Positions 34,774 to 45,816 of a DNA stretch of 64,000 bases are shown piece by piece. The notes under the pieces were generated by a model, which saw nothing but the letters and a program-made list of their open reading frames with translations, was not told where the DNA came from and searched no databases. The translations under genes and the position numbers were made by a program. Source of the DNA: Tyto alba (Eukaryota > Chordata > Aves > Strigiformes > Tytonidae); assembly GCF_018691265.1 (NCBI RefSeq), contig NW_024881313.1, positions 41,330,512 to 41,394,511 on the forward strand, in the 5' to 3' direction. How positions within the stretch are numbered: the first letter of the stretch is position 1; each line of letters begins with the position of its first letter.

Positions 34774-35093
34774 TGTGAGCGGTCGCAATCGCGAATAGAA
34801 CCGATCTACACCCAGCAGGTAAGCCGGCACTTCTTTATTCCAGCGCTGGGGAACGCGGGGGATAGCTCCGCCAAAGACGTGTTCACCGACAGGTACAAAG
34901 CACCACGTATTTATACACTTTTTCAGCAGAGTCATGGTTACATGGTCATGGTTACAGAGTCATTTTAACTCAAGATCCATAATCAGTACCCATTGTTTTG
35001 ATTCAGAGTCCATAACGATTCCTATAGTGAGTATGGCAAACACCATACTAGTTACCTGTTCCTAAGGGCCTCAACATACCTTGTATTGTCACA
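34774..35093 (-). mobile_element. Short solo LTR, ~320 bp
   Basis: It starts TGTGAGCGGTCGC and ends ATTGTCACA. Read on the minus strand, TATAAATA (34916-34909) is followed about 70 bp later by AATAAA (34839-34834), the compact U3-R-U5 layout of alpharetrovirus or ERV-K type avian LTRs. No target-site duplication is evident. It is inserted at the edge of a zinc-finger remnant. Confidence 0.6.
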
Positions 35094-35215
35094 GCTGCTA
35101 TAACTCCATTTTAAATCAAAGTCTTTTTTTTTTTTTTTAAACTAAAATCGAAATAATATTCTAGGATCCAAACTGCTTTATTAAGGTAACTGCAACAGTT
35201 CTGCTTGAACCTTTC

Positions 35216-35875
35216 TGTGGCCGCGTGGGTCCTGTCCTCCGCGCGGGTCCTGTCCCTCGCACGGGTCCTGTCCCTCGCGTGGGTCCTGTCCCCCGCGTGG
35301 GTCCTGTCCCCCGCGTGGGTCCTGTCCCCCGCGCGGGTCCTGTCCCTCGCACGGGTCCTGTCCCTCGCGTGGGTCCTGTCCCCCGCGTGGGTCCTGTCCC
35401 CCGTGCGGGTCCTGTCCCTCGCGTGGGTCCTGTCCCCCGCGTGGGTCCTGTCCCTTGCGCGGGTCCTGTCCCCCGCGTGGGTCCTGTCCCCCGCGCGGGT
35501 CCTGTCCCTTGCGCGGGTCCTGTCCCCCGCGTGGGTCCTGTCCCCCGTGCGGGTCCTGTCCCCCGCACGGGTCCTGTCCCCCGCGCGGGTCCTGTCCCCC
35601 GCGCGGGTCCTGTCCCCCGCGTGGGTCCTGTCCCCCGCGCGGGTCCTGTCCCTCGCACGGGTCCTGTCCCCCGCGCGGGTCCTGTCCCCCACGCGGGTCC
35701 TGTCCCCCGCGCGGGTCCTGTCCTCCGCGCGGGTCCTGTCCCCCGCGTGGGTCCTGTCCCCCACGCGGGTCCTGTCCCCCGCATGGGTCCTGTCCCCCGC
35801 GCGGGTCCTGTCCCCCGCGAGGGTCCTGTCCCCCGCGAGGGTCCTGTCCCCCGCGAGGGTCCTGTCCTCCTCTCG
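35216..35875. repeat. 18-bp minisatellite
   Basis: About 36 copies of GGGTCCTGTCCCCCGCGT and variants. The unit is a multiple of three, so all frames are open and give six-residue repeats such as GDRTRA or GTGPAR. These are not evidence of coding. Confidence 0.95.
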
Positions 35876-36514
35876 GGCAGTGGGGAGCAGCGCAGGTTCA
35901 TTCCTTCGGCCCTTGCTGCGCTCCCCTCAGCCAGGCACAGGGGGCACCCCCCTCTCTGCCGCACCTCCCTCGCGCCGAGGAGCCCGAGGACGCGGTCGGC
36001 ATCCTGACGCGGGAGCTCGGCACCTCGCTGCTCTGCTCTGGACCACGTCCCCCCAGCTACCGCATTCCTCTCGAGGGAGCGGACCTTCGCGCAGTTCCCC
36101 AGATACTTCGGCGCAACACCATCTTTGGAGAAGACTTTGAAAACTCTTCTTGACCATTCCTAATGATTCCTTATATCCATTGGATTTATTTCACGGATGC
36201 CTGCCTCCCCATGTGCAGTTTCTCACCGCCCAGCGCTTTAATCTTCCTACTAGTGACACCGCCCATACGTTTTCTGCCCACTTTCCTAACCTCCGCGTGG
36301 TGCTTGCTCTTGCCCCGCTGCCCCGCCTGCCCCTCCTCAGTCCCCACGTCTCGGCATCCGCTCTCCCACAGCAGGAATGCCAGGGAGTCCCCACATCTCC
36401 AGCTGCACAGCACGCCGCAGGATTGCTGGGAACCTACCCACAGCGAGCTCGGTGAACTCCTCGTCCTCTGTGCCTGCCTGCTCCTCCGCACTCTTGCTTC
36501 ACATCGCCCGCAAA
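35876..36514. other. Unassigned sequence between minisatellite and LTR
   Basis: GC-rich at 35.9-36.1 kb, ordinary composition after that. It may be an intron of the decayed KRAB zinc-finger locus. No exon can be defended. Confidence 0.35.
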
Positions 36515-36519
36515 GCTCG

Positions 36520-37592
36520 TGTCGTGGTTTGGGCCTGGTTGGCAGCCAACCACCATGCAGCAGCTCTCTCTCCCTTCCCCTCCGGCAATGAGAAGGGACA
36601 GAGAGCCAGGCTTGGGGTCCGAGATAGGACTGGGATGGGGAAAAATCCCCCTTTTATGATCACGAGCAAAAGGCAGACTTGTTAGGGGAAGAAAAAAAGA
36701 ACATACATTTATTACAGACACTAACAACACATAACAGAGTAGGACAGTGAGAAGCATTGCCACATCTTGAGAACACCTTCCCCCCACCCCTCCCTTCTTC
36801 CCGGGCTCAGCTCTGCTCCCGATATCTCTATCTCCTCCCCCAGAGGTGCAGGGGCAGGGAATGGGGGGTGCAGGCAGCGCTGCCACTTCCCTTCATGTTC
36901 GGTGAGGGGAGTGTCCAAAACTTGTTCCTCCTGCTCCATCGTGGTCCCCCTCTCACAGCAGACAGTCCTCCACAAACTTTCTCCGACTTGAGTTCCTCCC
37001 ACGGGCCGCAGCGTTCCCCACACTGCTCCGTCGTGGGTCACTAACTTCCTCTGACTGGATTCCCTCCCACGGCTGCAGCCCTTCCCGAGCTGCTCCGGTG
37101 TGGGACACCCCCGCATGCTGCAATCCTCCCAGCACTGAATTACAGCAGTGGGCTGCATTTTCCCACAAGATCCCGGCCTTCTTCGGGCACAGCACCTTGA
37201 TCAACCCGGTGGAAGCCACAGGCCATAAATCAATGTCTGCTCCACCGTAGATCTCCATGGGTGTCAGGGGGGGCCACCCTGCTGTCTCCCCACAGGATAC
37301 AGGGGGGTCTCTGCTCCGGCACACCTCCCCCCCCTCCTTTCTTCCTCCGTTCCTCCACTGACCTTGGTGTTCATGCAGCTGCAGCAACTCCTCCTCACCA
37401 GTCCCACTGCCTGTCACCACGTCCCTTCTTAAATACGTTATCACAGAGGCGCAGCTGATGGGCTCAATTTCCCAAACAGAAGTGGAGCTGACTTGGAGCT
37501 GGGGGAGCTTCGAGAAGCTTCTCACAGGGGGCCGCCCCGATAGCCCCCTCCCCTGCCACCAAAAAACCCCACCACTCACTCAACCCAGGACA
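36520..37592 (-). mobile_element. Solo LTR, ~1.07 kb, copy 2, with target duplication
   Basis: Same family as 33139-34208: starts TGTCGTGGTTTGGGC, ends CCCAGGACA, with AATAAA at 36713-36708 on the minus strand and a TATTTAAG promoter near 37433. It is flanked by a perfect 5-bp duplication GCTCG (36515-36519 and 37593-37597), which shows that it is a complete solo LTR insertion. Five-bp duplications are typical of ERV-L and some ERV-K families. Confidence 0.92.
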
Positions 37593-37597
37593 GCTCG

Positions 37598-38157
37598 GCT
37601 CTGGGATGCCATAATCTAAGGCAGAGGACGCTTCCTTCCCGGCTACGGCAGCACTGCTCGGCTCTTCCCTCGCTGCGCCCAGGTTTGCTCCCAGCTACTC
37701 TGCCTTCACAAACGACCTCTCTGCAGCACCTCCTGTTCCCAAGCCTGGGAGCTTTACTCTGTCCTGCAGAGAAGTGGTTCCCCCTTTGCCCCCCCCCCCC
37801 ATTTCAGGAGCATCTCCTCCCTGCCCTGGTGTCCAAGCTCACCCTTTCAGAACAGTGCTTACCAGGTCCCTGTTCAGCCAGCGCTCTGCTTCCCTCCAGC
37901 CTTCCCTGTGCTCCTTCTCCACTGCCCCCGCCGCTCACATCAAGCCTAATCAGCGGCGCCTCTGCTAACGAGAAAGAGCAAATCCACTATGTTTTTTTTT
38001 TTTTTTCTAACGCCCGGTTACTCCCACTGACCCCGCTCCTCCTGAGATCTGAGGAGTTCCCTCCGTAGCAAATCAGATTATCACCTTGCACCATCCTCTG
38101 CTTGGTGGCACCACGCAAACATTACGCCTGAGAAGAAAGCCGTAATTCCTCTCTTGC
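37598..38157. other. Noncoding, probable intron
   Basis: A T-run at 37992-38007 and a C-run at 37790-37800 are the only notable features. It lies downstream of the GC donor at 38157-38156 of the decayed KRAB gene. Confidence 0.35.
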
Positions 38158-38826
38158 CCGCCCTCGGTTCTGCCGGAGCCGCCTCGTCCCCACTGCAGGG
38201 CGCTTCTCCTCTCTGAAGCCGGGACAGGTCAGGTTCGGAGATGGTGTAACCTGCTGAGGAGCAGAGATATGAACGTTCCCATACCGCATCAAAACGCACC
38301 TCACTGCGCCCGCAGGGAGGAACGCGCTGGGCTGCCCTCCCCGAACCAGCTCCATCGGCCGCACCACGCGGCTTGGCGGCACAGATTGCTCTCTGCATGG
38401 CCCACCCGGGGATGGTGGCTCCCGTCTCGGGTGGCCAAGCCCACCCGGGTGAGGAGAAACCCGGCGGGCCGAGGGAAGGAGCCCGGGGGCTGTGCTGGCC
38501 CCGGGAACGGAGGTGACTGCGGCCAGCACCGGGGACGTGACACGCGCTGCGCTCCGCGCTGCCCGCGGCAACCCGCACCGACTGCTTCATGTTTCTACAA
38601 ATCCGCTCCCAGGTGTGGGAAAAGTCCCCGAAACGGAGCGAGTCTGGAGGGGCCGATAACTGACTGAAAGAGCGATACTTGCCCCGAGAGGTGAGAGATT
38701 CGTTCTTCCCTCTCAGCACGTTTTTGTGCAGCTCCCTCTGCCCCTTCTCCAGATTTTCCTGCTCTTGAGCAGAAAAGTGGCATTGCTTTCCAACACTACT
38801 TTTACAATCCCAAAAGTGACACTCGG
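38158..38826 (-). pseudogene. KRAB and linker exons of a decayed zinc-finger gene
   Basis: Two minus-strand exons are readable. The first, about 38826-38683, encodes a worn KRAB-A: FSAQEQENLEKGQRELHKNV followed by NESLTSR. The second, 38250-38158, reads YTISEPDLSRLQRGEAPC, the usual linker after KRAB in bird zinc-finger genes, preceded by CTCCTCAGCAG. They join in phase 1 (giving Gly). Both donors read G|GCAAG rather than GT. The N-terminal half of KRAB is scrambled, the first exon's acceptor phase is not the expected one, and the finger exon is probably the LTR-bounded remnant at 34.2-34.8 kb. A functional short transcript cannot be excluded. Confidence 0.6.
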
Positions 38827-39312
38827 CTGCCAAAACATCCTTAGGGAACATCCTTGTTTCTATTTATTACTGCTGCGCATCAAGTACTGAAAGGAGATAA
38901 AAAATCCTGCCTTGGGGCATCCTCACAACACAAAGAGAGTGATTTAAAATTCAGATTCAAGAACTTGGGAGAACTGTGAATTCCACAACACCCTTACCTC
39001 CCCCACGCAGAGCCTGATCCCATCACGCCGGCAGCTGGTGGGCCCCGGGGCCGGGAAGAACCCCCCCAAAACGCAACAACCCGTCCTCAAGCTAACCCTG
39101 CGTACGGAGGGATCGCTGCCTGCTCGGGGCCGGCGATGCTCAGCCCTCGCCGAGGCGCTGGGACGGGGGGTCACCCTCCGGGTCAGGGCGAAAGGGGGGT
39201 CGGGGCCCTTGACGAGCCGTGGGGCACGTGGGGACCTCGCCCCCGGGGGGGGGCAGCCGCAGCACCCCCAAGTTCCCGCTCTCCCGGGTGAGGGTGCCCA
39301 GCACGGCCAGTC
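38827..39312. other. Unassigned flank of the provirus
   Basis: GC-rich from about 39020 onward, with no exon that joins in phase to the KRAB exon. It was probably upstream intron of the decayed gene before the provirus inserted. Confidence 0.35.
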
Positions 39313-39894
39313 TGTTACAGGTAGATGAAGGCCAATCGCATCCAAATACGGATTAATGAATCTTTATGAAGGTAAGAGAGCAAATGCAGCGCTGGGGTGG
39401 CCGAGGAGTCCCAGCTCCCTCCAGGCTCACCCAATTGTTTCAGTTTCAAACCCCCTTTTATCCACCCAGCTGCCGGTTTCAACACCTCCGGCACGCCTCC
39501 TGGCTCCTTCTACAATCTTCTTTCTTCAGTCCTGTGGTCACCTACACCTTCTCCTTCAAGCCTGGGCCAATTTGCAGCTCCTTTGTCTTTCTGGCTCAGT
39601 GGTTCAGCTCCTCTCTTCTCTCAAGGACAAGGGATACCAGTGATGGCCCATTCGGTTCTTTCTCATCCCATTGCAAAGGAGTTACCGCCCTGTGATATGG
39701 ACCGTCCGGTGAGCATCCCAGGAGGGGGGCTGTTGGGTTGGTGTTTCCTCAGATCAATTCCCCCCTTTTCTTTTCCCAGTAGTAAAGTCTTTTACTTTTC
39801 TTAACATTTGGATCATTGTACTAATAATAGCTTTAGCCTAAGAAGCAATTGTTTAATTACTTTTAGCGAAAGCAAAATTCTATTATTTATCACA
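39313..39894 (-). mobile_element. 3' LTR of the provirus
   Basis: Plus strand TGTTACAGGTAGATGAAGG at one end and TTATTTATCACA at the other. It is a direct repeat of 45840-46424. An A/G-rich polypurine-like tract (AAAAAGAAAAAGGG on the minus strand, about 39900-39920) adjoins its inner end. Confidence 0.9.
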
Positions 39895-40038
39895 AACCAC
39901 CCTTTTTCTTTTTAATACTCTATTTTCCTTGAGCTTACTAACACTTAGTCTCATTCTTCTCTTACTATCATAACTTTGTGGGCACCAGCCAACGCAGCCA
40001 TTTCAGGGTTTACCGACATTGCTGTTATTTGCATCCCC

Positions 40039-40266
40039 TCAATGAGATATCAGCCGTATAAAGCAGGGTATTAAACATGGTAAGAACAGTAAGCCTGCCA
40101 TAGCACAAAGGAAGGAAAATCCAACCTTTTTCCACACTCTGGTGTTGGACATAACAGTAAGCACTTGATGCGCGGATTTGCCGCTATCAGAGCAAACGGT
40201 ACCAGGGTGATCAGCAGAGGTCTGGTATAACATGTACTCCCACCTCTCATCCCTATGGGGTTTCAT
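40039..40266 (-). pseudogene. Env transmembrane-subunit remnant
   Basis: A minus-strand frame ends in a hydrophobic span VGFSFLCAMAGLLFLPCLIP followed by basic/cysteine residues, the arrangement of a retroviral TM anchor and cytoplasmic start. The ectodomain expected upstream (fusion peptide, CX6CC) is not visible. It sits in the expected place just before the 3' LTR. Confidence 0.5.
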
Positions 40267-40446
40267 CCCACAGCTGAGAAAAAGGTCTTCTTGGTGGTGA
40301 GCACAGAGGTTAACCTGGTCTTGCCCTCTGCTGTTTAACCAATCCGTGTGTTAACAGTCGGTCAATTCAAGTGCAGCTCCTTTGTCTCCACTCCCTTTGT
40401 CTCTAAGCAAAGCAAACTTTTGGCACTTTCCGATAGCGTCCTTCCA

Positions 40447-40740
40447 TCAACCCTCAGGGACATCCCCAATTCCGGGGACTAACCTCTTTTTCCCATCAAT
40501 CAAGGTTACAGTTCGTGCCCCTTCCCTGTACTCACAGTCCCTATTACAGTTATAACACAATTTTCTCCATCTGCCAGAAATCCCACCTCCGGTGACACAT
40601 TTCACACCACACAAAACCCACGCTTCATGACATCCGTGTATACACTCGAGACCAGGTATTACCCTATTAGCTTGATATTCTAGCAATGCCTGATCGAATC
40701 CAAAATGCTCATAATCTATTACCAAAAGCCACTCTGACAC
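40447..40740 (-). CDS. Cysteine-rich 97-residue ORF between integrase and env remnant
   Basis: This uninterrupted frame has a Cys-rich middle (IPGLECIHGCHEAWVLCGVK, then LCYNCNRDCEY) with eight cysteines in about 45 residues, and a basic C-terminal part. It has no signal peptide or membrane span. Its position after integrase could make it the start of env or an accessory gene. I do not recognise it. It is notably intact next to heavily broken neighbours, but chance is possible at this length. Confidence 0.4.
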   Translation of the reverse strand: MSEWLLVIDYEHFGFDQALLEYQANRVIPGLECIHGCHEAWVLCGVKCVTGGGISGRWRKLCYNCNRDCEYREGARTVTLIDGKKRLVPGIGDVPEG

Positions 40741-40937
40741 CTGTCCGCCAGTTAATGCTCGGTAAAGGCCAGCTTTTCCCTGACATTTTTTTGTGGTTCC
40801 CTATACATCAAGGAAGTAAATGAACGAGTAAATTTTCACAGTGTTACCTCTGAACCCAGTCAAAAACCCCGTCAAACCACTGGTTAAGAGTCATTCAATC
40901 CCCTCCTGATGAATTTACTCAGTCCTTTGAGGGTGAC

Positions 40938-42030
40938 TCACAGTTGATCCGTGGATGGTACCACCGTCCACTCCCGAGGCTTTTCCACCAGCCCTTTTCC
41001 TCGGGAGGCAGGAGTCCACCCCTTTCCTTTTGTTCGGATCGCTGTCTGGGTGGTCAGCAGCACCTGAAATGGACCTTCCCACTCGGGAGTTAATGATTGA
41101 TCTTTCCACACTTTTATCAGTACCCAATCACCTGGTTTTACATTGTGGATATTAAAATCCAATGGTGGTATTTGAGGCAGAAGCCCTTTCTTTCTTAGTT
41201 TCATTACAGCGTTAGTAATTCTTATTACACACTTTCTTACGTACTGATCTCCTACTTCAGGGGTGACAGTATCCCTGTCATTACTCATAGATGGCAATCC
41301 AAACATCATTCCATAGGGAGAAATTCCCAGGTCCGCTCGTGGCTGAGTATTGACCCTTAATAAGGCCAAGGGCAGGCATTTAATCCAAGACATCCGAGTC
41401 TCAACCATTAACTTAGTCAAGGGTTGTTTTGAAGTTTGATTCATTCTTTCTCCTCTCCCAGAACTCCGAGGATGCCATCGGGTGTGCCACGGCCAGGCGA
41501 TCCCTAAGGCTTCAGGTAGTTGTTGTATAATTTTTAAAATGAAATGTGTTCCTCTGCCCAAGTCTATTCTTTCTATTAATCCATATCTGGGATAATGTTT
41601 TCCAATAACACCTTGGATACCTTGGTTGCCGTTGCCCTTGGTGTGGGGGATTGCTTCCACCCGATGAGTTAAGTGAGCCACTAATACCAACAAATACTCC
41701 CACCCTTGTATTTGAGGTAGCTCTGTGAAGTCCACCTGGAGGCTTTGTATGGCTAGCTCCTGTTCCCCAGCCACCTTTTTCTCATTACCTTTTTGTTCAC
41801 TTTTTGACAAATCAGACATCGATCAGCTAGTTGTTTAGCCTCCATATATATTCCTATACACCCATATTGTCTAAGGAAATGATCACAAAGTGATTGCGTT
41901 CCCCAATGTATTTTCTGATGTATTAATGACAGAATTTCTCATGATCATGTTTTGTTTAACATCTACCTTCCATCTGGTAAAGTCCATTTTCCTTCTGGAT
42001 CTTTTTCCCCACTATTTTTAAGTATAACCT
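40938..42030 (-). pseudogene. Retroviral integrase, inactivated
   Basis: An N-terminal HHCC zinc site is readable (LIHQKIHWGTQSL and later CLICQKVN), followed by a 293-residue open core and C-terminal domain. The first catalytic Asp (LQVDFTEL) and the Glu (SSGRGERMNQT) are present, but the second Asp region reads IDLGRGTHF, with Gly at the catalytic position. The C-terminal domain has PGDWVLIKVWKD and EGPFQVLLTT, as in gammaretroviruses. Stop codons separate it from RNase H upstream. Confidence 0.85.
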
Positions 42031-42059
42031 TCTCTTGTTCTGTGAAATTCGGGGCTAAA

Positions 42060-42595
42060 TTCTCATAATCCCCCGTTGTTATTACCAATAAAACTACTGA
42101 TGATGATTCTGTAGCTGCTTCTCTGGCTACTTAATCTGCTAAATTATTCCCCCTTATTCCCATCGATGCTCCCCTCTGATGTCTTTTCACATGCACAACT
42201 GCAATTTCTGTAGGGAGCTTCAGGGCTTCTAGAACTTCTCTGATCAGCCGCTCGTGTACTAGCTCCTTCCCTTTTGTATTTATAAGCCCTCTTCCTTCCC
42301 ATATTTTTCCAAATGTGTGGACCACTCCAAATGCATACCTTCAGTCTGTGTACACTGTCCCTCCCTTATCTCTCAAATATACCAATGTCTGTTTTAGGGC
42401 GTAGAGTTCACAGGCTTGTGCTGACCACCCAGCAGGTCATTTCCCCTTTTCCAACACTTCCATCTTCTGCCCCTCGATAATTGCATACCCCAATATTCTT
42501 TTCCCTTCTAGGCATGGAGAGGACCCATCAATAAATAGTTTTTCCCTATAGGGCAAAGGTTCATCTCACAGATCTTCTCTTATTTTCGTTTGATA
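42060..42595 (-). pseudogene. Retroviral RNase H, interrupted
   Basis: The minus-strand reading has LFIDGSS, ACELYALKQTL, a VYTD site followed directly by a stop, then VVHTFGKIWEGRG and VVHVKRHQRG. These are the RNase H D-E-D blocks in order, with at least three in-frame stops. Upstream it joins the protease remnant directly, with no RT between them. Confidence 0.8.
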
Positions 42596-42597
42596 AC

Positions 42598-42900
42598 TTA
42601 TAAAATCCACACAGTTATGCTCTGGTTCCTGAATATCCTCCATAATTCTAGTAATTTAACCACCAGTTTTCCTTCATCCAGCACCACACCTATTCCTAAC
42701 TGCACTTGTAAATCTCTACCTAGCAAATTACATCCTACCCCTGGCATTAACAACAGATCATTACCAGCATATTGGTCTTCCCCTTGTATTAACACATTCT
42801 TTATAACCGGGACTGAAAACCCTTTGCCTTTGGCCCATACAGCCCAGGCTGTATCTTCTACATAATCTTCCTCCTGGGGACTTAATTTCAAATGTATCAA
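42598..42900 (-). pseudogene. Retroviral protease remnant
   Basis: The C-terminal half of a gammaretroviral-type protease is clear: KGKGFSVPVIKNVLIQGED, then LLLMPGVGCNLLGRDLQVQL. The catalytic D-T/S-G triad expected upstream is not visible: the reading goes from SPQEEDYVED straight into TAWAVW. The active-site segment therefore appears deleted. Confidence 0.75.
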
Positions 42901-43011
42901 GGGCTCTTCTGTTGGTATACCCCCCAGGAGGTAGAGCTCCTGACACCCCTAGCGATTACCACCCTCATCCTGTTGGGTTACTTCAAACACCAACAGGTCC
43001 CGTATTTTCTG

Positions 43012-43065
43012 GGGGCATTCTTGTTTACAATGCCCCCCGCCTTTCCCACAATAAAAAAAAACATC
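43012..43065 (-). pseudogene. Nucleocapsid zinc knuckle
   Basis: Reads CFFYCGKGGGHCKQECP on the minus strand: a CCHC knuckle with one extra residue between the first two cysteines and one before the His. It lies between gag copy 2 and protease, as expected for Gag NC. Confidence 0.65.
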
Positions 43066-44190
43066 CCCTTGGGATTTCCCTAGCGGATTCCCTGTGTTTA
43101 TTTCTAACAGCCTCTTGTGCAGTTATCATAATTTTAGCTTTAGTTATAGCTTTTTTTTTTTTTTTTTCCCCCATCTTTCCTAACATATACTTTCTGGGCT
43201 TCTCTCAGGAGTTCCTCCAGACTCTTATTATAATGACCTAGAGTCACTCCTATCTCTCCTCCCCTCTTGTTCATTCCGATTCCACTGCAGAGGGGTTACA
43301 GGGAGTTTCTGTTCCCTGGGTATCCCCTGCTGATTTTCTCTCTCCCATATCCACATTCCAGCCGTTCTGATCATCTGTCTCTCTTCAGGGGAAAAAAGGA
43401 TCCCCATAACCGACTGCATCTCCTCCCATGTGTATACACTGAGTCCCAAAACTTGATCAATCTCCTCCGACAGCCCCACAGGGTCCTCTAATAACTTCCT
43501 CATTTCTTTCTTATACGCCCTCACCTCTACCTTAGTGAGCGGCACATCCACAAATCCCATCCCCCCTTTGAATTCCTGCCGCTGGGACTCCCCCACAAGG
43601 GATTAACCCCAGCCTGCCCCTGCTCCCTTGAACGATTTCCCCCCCCCCCCTTCGTTGCTGCCCGGTTTCAGGTCTGATATTAACAACAGGGGCCTCCTCA
43701 CCCGCATCTTCCTGCTGCACCCCCTGCACCCCTTGATTTCCTAGGTGTGCCGGGTTATACGGGGGGAGTAAATTATCCAAAGGGTCCCATCTCCTTCCTT
43801 TCCCTTTCACCTTCTTCAACCTCCTCCTGCTTCAATTTAAAAAAAAATCCCAAATCTCCGCAACCCCTTCCGACATGAGGCATATTCACTTTCTTCTTGA
43901 TTAAATGGTTCCTTTGAATTAACAAATATTAAGAGCTTAACAAATCCAATCCTCTTCTGATCCATATTTTGGCCCATACATCGAATCTTTCCTGATAGGT
44001 CCTTTAATCCATTTAAACATACAATAATTTACCATCTTGATTTTACTCTTTCCTCTGATATATGGTAGAATACCACCTGCTAATTTCTTGTTCTTTTTTG
44101 TTTGGTTGGTTTTTTTTGTCCCACCGCTAGGCTTTTCTTCCCAGCCTTTCCCTAATGGATTGTGTGGGAAATGTGGCAATCCTTGGCTCC
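43066..44190 (-). pseudogene. Gag copy 2 (matrix, p12-like, capsid N-terminus)
   Basis: In order: a matrix-like frame ending YGSEEDWIC with a stop, continuing in another frame as EPFNQEESEYAS; a proline-rich segment (43819-43532); and capsid (43596-43228) with GFVDVPLTKVEVRAYKK and YTWEEMQSVMGILFSPEE. The main C-terminal capsid block present in copy 1 is missing here, and the sequence passes to NC through EELLREAQKVYVRKD. A T-run at 43151-43167 makes a lysine stretch. Confidence 0.75.
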
Positions 44191-44210
44191 CTATTACCCT
44201 GGGAACTCAA

Positions 44211-45260
44211 CTATCTAGCTCCTAGTTTCTTTCTTATATCTGTCCAGGATTTTGCCACAAACTGGGTCTTAAATAGGGCCTGACCCACCGGACTATCAGG
44301 GTCCAGACCCGAATATAATTGCAAGCCCTTCCTTAGAAGCTCTAACCACTCAGTGCGGGGCTCGTCCTTCTTTTGTTCATTGAAGGCCTTATTAATATTC
44401 TGCCCCCTCGGTACTGAATCTCTAATTCCTTGAATTATCATGTCTTGGAGGTCGATGATATTATTTCTACGGACCGGGTCTTAATTATCCCAATTAGGTT
44501 GCTGGGGGGGCCACTTTGTATCCCCAGCAGGTCCTTGGTGATGTCTTTGGTCCTAATGTCTCATACCAGCTGTTCTGATCATTCCTTGTTCCTCACTAGT
44601 AAATAAGATTCTCAGGATGGATTCCATCTCAGCCCAGGTGTAAATATTTGGGCCAAGGAACTGATCCAACCCTTCTGCCACCCCCTAGAGGGTCCTCCAA
44701 TAAGTATCCCAATTTTCTTAAATTCTCTCACATCCCCGGAGCTGAGTGGGATCGATACAAAACCAACTCCAGGCTGGGGTCCTCCCATTGCTCTTTCCCT
44801 TAACGGATATAATAATGTTTCCCTTCTGCTTTCCCGAGTCTGACTTCTAGTCGTCCTCCTAGGTGGAGGAGGAATTACTGCCTCATCAGACTCAGAATTG
44901 ATTTTTTTTTTAATTAACGGGGACTCTGAGGGAGCGGAGGGAGAAGAATCCCGCCCAGAGTCTTGGGGTGGATTAAAAAGGGGAAACAGAGAGAGGAGGA
45001 GGAGGTGGAGTGTCATCTATATCCTTCTTTTTCTTGTTGTTTTCCTTTAGCGGAAATAAATTTGAGGTTCGTGATGTACTTAGAATCCATAAGAAGGCGT
45101 ATTCACTCTCCTCCTTATTAAATGGCTGTTTGTCATTTACATAAATATTTAATTGTTGACATATCCAGTCTTCGAAAGAGCCATAAACTGCCCAATATAA
45201 ATCCCTACTTATCTCCTTCCCCCCCCGTACTTCCATACCATAATGGATCATCTTTTCCCT
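44211..45260 (-). pseudogene. Gag copy 1 (matrix, proline-rich, capsid)
   Basis: In order: matrix (45251-44973) with GSFEDWICQQLNIYVND and QPFNKEESEYAFLW; a proline-rich linker; capsid (45016-44540) with VGFVSIPLSSGDVREFKK, then after a frame change YTWAEMESILRILF; and the capsid C-terminal block (44441-44211) with GIRDSVPRGQNINKAF and SWTDIRKKL. Each block has a recognisable but diverged counterpart in gag copy 2. No NC follows it; matrix of copy 2 begins instead. Confidence 0.8.
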
Positions 45261-45816
45261 AGATATTTTTCCCTTCGGGAGGGGGAATTATCCCAGTGCT
45301 GAATCACAAGCCCTAAGGGACTATCTGGAGGTATTTTAGGGAGTTCACCACCCCCACCCTGCTTATTCTGTATGGTGCCAGCAGCCTTCCTTTCGCTCTG
45401 GCCCATCTTCGGGCAGTGCCTTCTGTCACACGAGTCCCTCGCTTTCCCCTGTCCGTGGCCCCCGCCCTCGCGGGCAGTGGGAACCGCACTAGTGGGAGGT
45501 CCACGCTCGCTTCGCCCCTTGGACTCCTAAGCCCGGTGGACGTCTCAGTCACTCACACTCCGGGTACCCAGCCCCCACCCGAACGGTATCGCGATATACT
45601 CACTCAGTCCAGAGTCTTCGTTCGGTCTTCGTGCACAAATATTCCGGGGAACGGCCGTCTTGGGGTGTTACCGGGGAGCCCGATCCCCCACCCCGTATCC
45701 TCTTTGCTCTCCTATCTCGGTTCGGAAAATCCAGGTGAGCCTGGTCGGGGGTTCACCCGGGACCATCCAAGGATGGGGGCGCCCTCCCAGAGTTGAATTC
45801 CGAGTCAGCCGTCCGG

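Noticed and set aside
35161..36153. Long frames on both strands around 35.2-36.1 kb
   Set aside because: The 18-bp unit keeps every frame open; no non-repeat domain.
33139..37592. The two 1.07-kb LTRs as the two ends of one provirus
   Set aside because: The right LTR has its own perfect GCTCG duplication on both sides, and the sequence between them has no retroviral genes. They are independent solo LTRs.
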